Origin: [Clostridium] celerecrescens 18A
GTDB lineage: Bacteria; Bacillota; Clostridia; Lachnospirales; Lachnospiraceae
NCBI RefSeq assembly: GCF_002797975.1
Contig: NZ_PGET01000001.1
Coordinates: 372,001-436,000, forward strand
DNA length: 64,000 nt
Reading direction: 5' to 3'
The stretch's first letter is position 1. Every line of letters starts with the position of its first letter. The notes under the pieces were generated by a model. The model did no database searches. It was not told the DNA's origin and saw only the letters and a program-made list of their open reading frames with translations. Both the position numbers and the translations under genes were made by a program. Positions 58,398-64,000 of the stretch are shown here, piece by piece.

Positions 58398-59714
58398 ATG
58401 GGGAAGTGGAGAAAGCGCCTTTGCATGAGTGTCTTCATAGGGGCACTGACTGCAGCAGCCTTGATTTACCGCGATCAGCATAAGGAAACAGTTCTGGAAT
58501 TCGGCATGTTCACGGGGAGCAACTGGGATGTGGCCAGTGCCAACAGCTTTAAGATCATAGACAAAGCGGTGAAACGCTTTGAGGAATCTCACCCCAATGT
58601 GAAGATCCATTATTACAGCGGAATCGCAAAAGAAGATTATTCGGAATGGTGCGCCCGTAAGCTTTTGGAAGGGGAGATGCCGGATGTGTTCATGGTTCTG
58701 GATTCGGATTTTGACAAGTTCACTTCCCTGGGAGTCATGAAGGATTTAGATGAGCTGATGACAGGGGATGACACCTTTCATAGAGAGGATTTTTTTACCA
58801 CGGCATTGAATACGGGGCGCCGAAATGGACGCCAGTATGCTCTTCCCTATGAAACAGTTCCCACTCTCATGTTTGTAAATAAATCTCTGCTGGCAAAAGA
58901 GATGATCCAGATGCCGAGGGAGGACTGGACTTGGGAGGATATGTACGAGATATGCAGGAAGGTGACAAAAGATACGGATAAGGACGGACTTTTGGATCAA
59001 TTCGGTACTTATAATTACAGCTGGCGGGATGCATTTTACACCAGCGGAGGAAAACTGTATGACGAAAACCAGGAACAGATTGCCTTTACTGACAGCCGGG
59101 TTCTGGATGCAATCAAATATATCAAACGGCTGAATGACCTAAACCAGGGACAGAGTGTTACTCAGGAAGCTTTTAATGAGGGAAGGGTTGCATTCATGCC
59201 ACTGACCTTTGCGGAATACCGTACCTATAAGACCTATCCTTACCGGATTAAAAAGTACACCAGGTTTCAGTGGGACTGCATCACCTTCCCGGCGGGAAGG
59301 GAAGGGGAAAACATATCAAAGGTAGATGCTTTATTGATGGGGATCAACAGCAAGACAAAGCATGAAAAATTGGCATGGGAATTTTTGAAACAGCTGACCT
59401 ACAGTCAGGAAATGCAGATGGATGTATTTCTCTACTCCCAGGGCGTTCCTGCCTTAAAGAGCGTAGCTTCCTCTAAAGAAGGGGCAAATATCATACAGGA
59501 GGACATGGATGAGGGAGAGCAGGTAATCAGCAGCACCCTGCTGTATAATGTTATTGAGGATGGCATCATTGAGTCTAAGCTATTGCAATACCAGCAGATC
59601 ATGAATCTGGCCGACGGGGAGGTATCAAAGATTCTGCAGGAAAATAAAAATGTTGACAGCAGCATGAAAATATTTCAGAGGACGGTCAGTAAATATTTGC
59701 AGCAGCAGAAATAA
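58398..59714 (+). CDS. Extracellular solute-binding protein, family 1, without transporter genes
   Basis: 438 residues with an N-terminal hydrophobic signal segment (about 7-22) but no lipobox cysteine after it, so it is either secreted or held by an uncleaved anchor. The mature part has the family 1 binding-protein pattern: FGMFTGSNWDVA, KRFEESHPNVKIHYYSGI, PDVFMVLDSD and LPYETVPTLMFVNKSLL. Such proteins bind oligosaccharides for ABC importers. No cognate permeases lie nearby. Its position as the last gene after the sensor kinase and regulator suggests either a second sensing protein or a partner for a distant importer. The ATG follows AAAGGGG. Confidence 0.83.
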   Translation: MGKWRKRLCMSVFIGALTAAALIYRDQHKETVLEFGMFTGSNWDVASANSFKIIDKAVKRFEESHPNVKIHYYSGIAKEDYSEWCARKLLEGEMPDVFMVLDSDFDKFTSLGVMKDLDELMTGDDTFHREDFFTTALNTGRRNGRQYALPYETVPTLMFVNKSLLAKEMIQMPREDWTWEDMYEICRKVTKDTDKDGLLDQFGTYNYSWRDAFYTSGGKLYDENQEQIAFTDSRVLDAIKYIKRLNDLNQGQSVTQEAFNEGRVAFMPLTFAEYRTYKTYPYRIKKYTRFQWDCITFPAGREGENISKVDALLMGINSKTKHEKLAWEFLKQLTYSQEMQMDVFLYSQGVPALKSVASSKEGANIIQEDMDEGEQVISSTLLYNVIEDGIIESKLLQYQQIMNLADGEVSKILQENKNVDSSMKIFQRTVSKYLQQQK

Positions 59715-59860
59715 GTTGGCGTGATGCGCCCCAATTAAAATTAACATATCACATTCACTTACAAAACACAAATTCGGGCATGAAAAACCATGCTCAAGGC
59801 ATTGATGCCCTATACATATTTTCCAAAATAAGAAAAGAAAGATAAAAGGTTACACTGAAA

Positions 59861-59889
59861 TAGACAAAAGAGAAAAATCATGTTACAAT
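59861..59889 (+). promoter_or_regulatory. Promoter of the unrecognised 471-residue protein gene
   Basis: TAGACA (59861-59866) and TACAAT (59884-59889) with a 17-base spacer, 34 bases before the start. Between the previous stop and this promoter is about 145 AT-rich bases with GGGCAT/ATGCCC pieces but no T-run, so no clear terminator. Confidence 0.65.
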
Positions 59890-59923
59890 CTTTCCAGAAT
59901 ATGGAATAGTGGGGGAGCAAGAG

Positions 59924-61339
59924 ATGAAAACCGGTAAATTGCTGGAAGCGCTGATTGATATTGCACAGACGCCGAAAACAGACTTTGCAATCAGCATGAA
60001 TATGACTCCTAGTGGTTTAAGTAAGATTCTAAAAGGAGGAAGGCTGCCTTTTTTAAAGGAAAAGAGAGCATTCAGCAGGCAGGCTGCTGCCTATTTTGCC
60101 GAGATTCTGTATGGCCATGGCTGTTATTTGAAATTTATTCATATTTTTCCGGTCATATATAATTTCAGTTCCAGGTACGAACTGGAAATATTTCTGGCCT
60201 ATGCCATAGAATACGCTTTTGATAAAGACTTTGACGAGGAGAATAATGGGAATCTGGGCTATCCGGACAGGGAAGCCAGCTTTCTGGGGAAAAAGACCAT
60301 TCTGAACATGTTTTGTGTGCTTGTTTCCGATCATGTCATGGATAATCATGATATTCCCCTTGAGTTTTACAGTACCCTTTCTTTTTTTGACCAGTCATAT
60401 ACCGATATTTTCCAAAGAATAAAAATATCAGGTTCCCAAAAGAGGGAAAGAGCTGTCTTTAACCACTATTTTGATATGTCCGTGATTGAGGCGTCAGCCA
60501 TCGATAATAATACCGATATACTATCCGCTATAGTCGGAGCAGAGGAGTATGTAGATTTAAATTTATGGAAAATCACAAAGGAAATGAATTGCACCTTTTT
60601 ACTTTTAAAGGGGCAATTTCTTTTGATCTTCAGTCTTCAGCTGGATGGGATGCCCCTTATGACCTTTGTCAGTCATAAAGGCTATTTAAACGTCTTCTAT
60701 AATTCACTTGTAAAGAAGGAGGCTAAGAAAATAAGCTATAGCGGAAGGGAAGCAGTGACTGCTTTAGAGGCAGATTCCTCCATTCTAACCAGGCTTATGG
60801 ACATGCATGTGGAAGCCGTATATAATTTTATATCCATTGGTTATTTAATCGGAGAAAAGGATTTGGATTCCGTAAACGGGAGGGCAGTCTCAAAAAGAGC
60901 TGTTCTGGAACTTTTTCGTAGAATACTGGATAAGGAAACTGCCTTTTTCGTGACTGTGGATGCGATGATAGGTTTTTGCTCTACGGGAAAAGCTATTGTA
61001 CCTCTTTTGGGCGTCGTTGACTTTCCGCCCGAGGAGCGTATCCCATACCTGCAAAGGTTTAATACCTTTATTAATGATAAAAGTTCTGATAAAGTCAGGA
61101 TCGTGAACAGTGAACAGCCGAAAGCGGCAGTATTCTGTTTACAGGGGCTAAATCTGATATATACGATTGACCATGATTATAAGACTGAAAAAATCCATTG
61201 CTTTGAAACGGAACTTTTTCAGTTGATTTTAAGCAGGGAAACATCGGAAACTACGATGAAATTACTGGATTTCAGCCCTGACTTATGGCTGGCGTATCTC
61301 GATGAGATGTCCAGAAACCTTGTCCGATCCGCTTTATAA
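59924..61339 (+). CDS. Protein of unknown function with N-terminal HTH-like segment
   Basis: 471 residues, soluble, no signal peptide or membrane segment. Residues about 10-45 (LLEALIDIAQTPKTDFAIS followed by MNMTPSGLSKILKGGRLP) look like a Cro/C1-type helix-turn-helix, with TPSGLSKILKG as the recognition helix. The rest is a mixed, mostly helical region that I do not recognise. It has a conserved-looking GKAIVPLLGVVDFPPEERIPYLQRFN stretch near residue 370. It may be a transcription regulator sensing an unknown signal. The start is ATG 59924 (GGGGGAG upstream); GTG 59909 overlaps that ribosome site. It has its own promoter and terminator. Confidence 0.75.
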   Translation: MKTGKLLEALIDIAQTPKTDFAISMNMTPSGLSKILKGGRLPFLKEKRAFSRQAAAYFAEILYGHGCYLKFIHIFPVIYNFSSRYELEIFLAYAIEYAFDKDFDEENNGNLGYPDREASFLGKKTILNMFCVLVSDHVMDNHDIPLEFYSTLSFFDQSYTDIFQRIKISGSQKRERAVFNHYFDMSVIEASAIDNNTDILSAIVGAEEYVDLNLWKITKEMNCTFLLLKGQFLLIFSLQLDGMPLMTFVSHKGYLNVFYNSLVKKEAKKISYSGREAVTALEADSSILTRLMDMHVEAVYNFISIGYLIGEKDLDSVNGRAVSKRAVLELFRRILDKETAFFVTVDAMIGFCSTGKAIVPLLGVVDFPPEERIPYLQRFNTFINDKSSDKVRIVNSEQPKAAVFCLQGLNLIYTIDHDYKTEKIHCFETELFQLILSRETSETTMKLLDFSPDLWLAYLDEMSRNLVRSAL

Positions 61340-61441
61340 AAATATTTTGGAGAAAAGGCTAAGGTATATGCCTGAAACTGCATTTTGGAGGCTGCTGAAA
61401 ATATTAAAAACAGAATATAATTACCTAAGAAATAATGGAGT

Positions 61442-61486
61442 AAATAAAACCGGTGCCAGGATTTGAGTCCTGACAACGGTTTATTT
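61442..61486 (+). terminator. Terminator after the 471-residue protein gene
   Basis: A long imperfect stem, arms 61442-61461 and 61468-61486, with a TTTGAG loop and A/T-rich ends on both sides (possible bidirectional use). Its core (GGTGCCAGGA...TCCTGACA) resembles the terminator at 13240-13280. Confidence 0.75.
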
Positions 61487-62010
61487 ATTTAAGAAATTAA
61501 TATTCTGGCTTATCCTTGGTATTCTGGTATTTTTACCTAAAGTACGTGAACCCGAAATTGGATGAAGTATCTGGTGAATATGAAATTTAGTTCTGTATTC
61601 TTTAACTTTTTGCAAGAATAAGATAAGAATTTTATATCAGAAAGGGTTGGCGAATCCGACAAGCCAAAGACTACTTAACCAAAACGGGAACAGTGGTGTA
61701 GTTTGGAGCAAAAAGACTGTTGTTTATCCGCTAATCAATACAAATTGAGAAAAATGGGATAAAGTAATAAAGAACTAATCGGCCAAGACATGCCGCAGCA
61801 ACGAATTACTCCAGTCTGTCTGGTAAACGGAGTTAATAATTATACGTGTAACGCGGCTGTCCGGTGTGGCTGTATATGCTTTATCCGGTTTCGATAAAAA
61901 AGTTTTTCAGTCACTGACTACGAACAAAAACAGAGAAAAAGTTTGTATACTGCATTCTGACTGACAGAAGAAAATCTGATAAACAAGATACGAAAGAGGA
62001 GAAGGATTGT
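61487..62010. other. Gene-poor stretch, possibly decayed DNA
   Basis: About 520 bases with no intact gene, stem-loop of note or RNA that I recognise. One frame near 61630-61760 gives fragments with stops that faintly recall the helical start of IS66-type TnpA proteins; this is too weak to call. The final 30 bases hold the AGGAGAAGG ribosome site of the next gene. Confidence 0.4.
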
Positions 62011-62529
62011 ATGGTAAAAATTGAAGAAATACAGGACATCTGCAGCGCTATGACTGTAACGGACCGCATCAGCACAATGCTGATTTGCTTTCATGGAAAA
62101 GAAGGGGAAGATTTTTATGGCGAAATCCTTAACTGTTACATAGAAAAGCCTGTCTGCTTTTTTGGTATCGGTGATCTGATTCTTAAATTAGATGAAATAT
62201 GCAACTGGATCGGTACCCCCCAACCAACTACGGAGCCAAGGTTTCTTAATAAAAAAATGGCTAATCAGTATGAGCTCAGGACCAGAAGAAATAAAAGAAT
62301 ACCAGAAAAGGCCAGCATTCAGCTGCAGAACAGTATGGTTCTGTATTCACAGGCCAGCCGGGCGAAGAACACACTCTTAATCAAAATAGAGTTTCGTCAG
62401 AATGCCAGCATGCAGGGAAGAGTGATCGGAAAAATAACATCACAAAAGTATATATGCTTCCGAAGTGCTTTGGAACTGATGCGTATGATAAAAGAAATTG
62501 CCATGAAGGCAGAGCGTTCTTATCGATAA
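62011..62529 (+). CDS. Conserved-looking hypothetical protein
   Basis: 172 residues, soluble, no signal peptide. The first half is rich in hydrophobic beta-like stretches (ISTMLICFHGKEGEDFYGEILN, VCFFGIGDLILKLDEICNWIG). The middle is basic (RTRRNKRIPEKAS) and the end is helical. The FYGEILN and FGIGDLILKLDEICN pieces suggest a small folded domain, but I do not recognise the family. The ATG has a strong GAGGAGAAGG ribosome site and codon use looks normal. A terminator follows at 62577, so it is a single-gene unit. Confidence 0.65.
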   Translation: MVKIEEIQDICSAMTVTDRISTMLICFHGKEGEDFYGEILNCYIEKPVCFFGIGDLILKLDEICNWIGTPQPTTEPRFLNKKMANQYELRTRRNKRIPEKASIQLQNSMVLYSQASRAKNTLLIKIEFRQNASMQGRVIGKITSQKYICFRSALELMRMIKEIAMKAERSYR

Positions 62530-62576
62530 GGCAGTTGTAATTCAGTGCTTTTATGGCATGCTGCCTGTATTCTGAA

Positions 62577-62620
62577 ATCCCCTGCATCTGCGGTTAATCC
62601 GGATGCAGGGGATTTTGTTT
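62577..62620 (+). terminator. Intrinsic terminator after the 172-residue protein gene
   Basis: AATCCCCTGCATC (62577-62589) pairs with GATGCAGGGGATT (62602-62614), followed by TTGTTT. Confidence 0.88.
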
Positions 62621-62851
62621 CACATCCCTACACTTTAACATGAAACATAATTCTTTCGCGGTCATCTGTTTTCTACCATAATCCGGGATTTTCCAGGACT
62701 TCTTTATCCGGCTTCACGGCCATCCTGTGGTGCGGCCTGTACCAAGGAATTGGCAAAAATACATATGGAAAATGATGCGAAATGTGTTACAATGGCAGAA
62801 GCGGAAAAAGGAAATCTACGCAGAGAACGTTTCACCATAGGAGAGGAAAAC
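62621..62851 (+). other. Upstream region of the PTS gene
   Basis: 230 bases. TACAAT (about 62787) is a possible -10, but I see no good -35 at the right distance. No antiterminator (RAT) hairpin of the BglG/LicT type, which usually precedes beta-glucoside PTS genes, was recognised. The AGGAGAGGAA ribosome site precedes ATG 62852. Confidence 0.35.
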
Positions 62852-63946
62852 ATGAAAGAAAAAAAGTCAGTGATTAATGTTATGATCGATGGGATTTCAG
62901 GAATATTCCTGCCTATTATCAATCTGTTAAGCGCAGCAGGAATATTAAAAGGCATATTGACCATTCTCACCGCATCTAATATTGTGTCAGGAACAAGTGA
63001 GACTTATCTGGTGTTAAATGCAATGGCAGACAGCCTGTTTTATTTTCTGCCTATGGTACTGGCATTTACCGCAGCAAAAAAATTTGGCTGCGACCCATTT
63101 ACTGCAGTGGTCATCGGCGGTGTGCTTTTGTATCCTTCCTTAACTAAAGTATTTGAGGCTGGTACTAACATATTTTTTGCCGGAATTCCCATGAAGGCCG
63201 TTATATATCATTCCGGTGTAATCCCCATCATCCTGGCGGTGGGACTTCTAGTATATGTAGAACGGGTGGTGAATAAAATACTGCCGGATCTGATAAAAGG
63301 TTTTTTTGCTCCCTTGATCTGCATTGTGGTCGTTGGACTGGTCACATTGTCTGTATTTGGGCCGATCGGGAATGTAATAGGAGACGGTCTGGCTGCGGCT
63401 TATGAATTTGTATATCAGATCAGCCCAATGATTGCCGGTGCAATATTAGGAGCGGTGATCCAGCCGATGGTCATATTTGGTTTTCACTGGAGTTTTGTAC
63501 TGGTTGCGATGAATAATATTTCTGTAAAAGGCTCTGATACCATACTGGCTTTGATCGGGCCGGCAGTATTTGCCCAGGCAGGTGCGGCACTTGCGGTGTG
63601 TTTGAGAAGTAAGGATAAAAAGTTCCGGTCCCTCTGTCTGTCCGCTGTAGTGTCCGCATGTTTCGGAGTTACAGAACCGGCCATGTTCGGCGTAAACCTG
63701 CCGTTAAAAAAGCCCATGATTGCAGTATGCATCGGCGGTGGGGTGGGAGGAGCCATTGCGGGATTTTCAGGAGCTCAGGCAATGACCTTTGCTTTTCCAA
63801 GTATGATTACATTACCTGTTTTTCTGGGAAGGGGATTTGGTCTGTTTGTTTTGAGCTGCTTTGCCGGGTTTTTAACGTCATTTTTGCTGACGCTATTTCA
63901 GCCGGGGACAGCTTATGACGGAATCGCTTCAGAAGCCACATGTTAA
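62852..63946 (+). CDS. PTS transporter subunit EIIC (glucose/sucrose/beta-glucoside superfamily), stand-alone
   Basis: 364 residues with about ten hydrophobic segments: an EIIC domain of the beta-glucoside/sucrose type that binds and moves the sugar during phosphorylation. Family pieces: GISGIFLPIINLLSAAGILKGIL near the N-terminus, MVLAFTAAKKFGCDPF and the substrate-site motif FGVTEPAMFGVNLPLKKP near residue 273. EIIC of this group is usually fused to an N-terminal EIIB and often a C-terminal EIIA. Here neither is attached, and the frame closes normally at 63946. The upstream extension to 62750 has no ribosome site. Partner domains must be encoded elsewhere, or the protein has another role. 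Confidence 0.85.
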   Translation: MKEKKSVINVMIDGISGIFLPIINLLSAAGILKGILTILTASNIVSGTSETYLVLNAMADSLFYFLPMVLAFTAAKKFGCDPFTAVVIGGVLLYPSLTKVFEAGTNIFFAGIPMKAVIYHSGVIPIILAVGLLVYVERVVNKILPDLIKGFFAPLICIVVVGLVTLSVFGPIGNVIGDGLAAAYEFVYQISPMIAGAILGAVIQPMVIFGFHWSFVLVAMNNISVKGSDTILALIGPAVFAQAGAALAVCLRSKDKKFRSLCLSAVVSACFGVTEPAMFGVNLPLKKPMIAVCIGGGVGGAIAGFSGAQAMTFAFPSMITLPVFLGRGFGLFVLSCFAGFLTSFLLTLFQPGTAYDGIASEATC

Positions 63947-64000
63947 AGGGAAGTGCTCTTACTTTTTATATCTATATTTACATTTGAATTCATAAAAAAA

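Noticed and set aside
61630..61760. Possible IS66 TnpA-like remnant
   Set aside because: Only a faint residue pattern across stop codons; no inverted repeats or target duplications were found.
1..64000. CRISPR arrays, tRNA or rRNA genes, prophage or integrative element
   Set aside because: No regularly spaced direct repeats, cloverleaf-like sequences, rRNA segments or integrase/phage genes were recognised by eye.

Overview
The window looks like chromosomal DNA from a spore-forming, anaerobic Firmicute of the family Lachnospiraceae (Clostridium cluster XIVa; Lacrimispora/Hungatella-like is my best guess). The evidence is moderate GC, strong AGGAGG ribosome sites with frequent TTG/GTG starts, clean sigma-A promoters, U-tracted terminators, a CspC-like S8 pseudoprotease, DUF1576 and DUF1667 proteins, and the rpsO-pnp pair. 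No rRNA, tRNA, CRISPR array, phage or intact insertion sequence was recognised.

Layout. 1-850: a small membrane protein and a GNAT acetyltransferase. 851-9085: a promoter and structured leader, an Opp/Nik-type ABC importer (binding protein, two permeases, two ATPases), then larB-larC-larE for the nickel-pincer cofactor; together a nickel uptake and cofactor-assembly operon without larA in the window. 9293-13280: PepD-like dipeptidase, OPT peptide transporter and a PqqD-like protein. 13290-14616: a GH3 lipoprotein. 14770-18942 (minus strand): the S8 pseudoprotease, a ketopantoate-reductase-like protein, a small lipoprotein and a LysR regulator. 19017-26084: an operon divergent from the LysR gene with a PotABCD-type ABC importer, adenine deaminase and a second amidohydrolase; it reads as uptake and deamination of a purine-type compound. 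26184-29145: rpsO and pnp, separated by a large structured element.

29184-40009: two GntR/FCD regulators, a GlpA/GlpB-like flavoprotein pair plus a DUF1667 protein, a complete LivKHMGF importer and a zinc alcohol dehydrogenase. AT-rich half-sites recur upstream of both operons and the second regulator, which suggests one catabolic regulon of unknown substrate. 40049-42970: a yybP-ykoY (Mn2+) riboswitch in front of a Ca2+/Mn2+-type P-type ATPase. 43081-48243: a DUF1576 membrane protein, an ABC-F ATPase, and on the minus strand a methyl-accepting chemotaxis protein.

48697-59714 is the most system-like region: PfkB kinase, class II ketose-bisphosphate aldolase and D-lyxose isomerase, then a ribose-type ABC importer, then a second lipoprotein paralogous to the importer's binding protein placed directly before a histidine kinase and a NarL-type response regulator, and finally an orphan family-1 binding protein. 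A related sequence block lies upstream of both the kinase gene and the importer's binding-protein gene. I read this as a ketose-1-phosphate cleavage pathway with its own importer and a binding-protein-coupled two-component sensor. 59861-64000: an unrecognised 471-residue protein with an N-terminal HTH-like segment, a gene-poor stretch, an unrecognised 172-residue protein and a stand-alone PTS EIIC.
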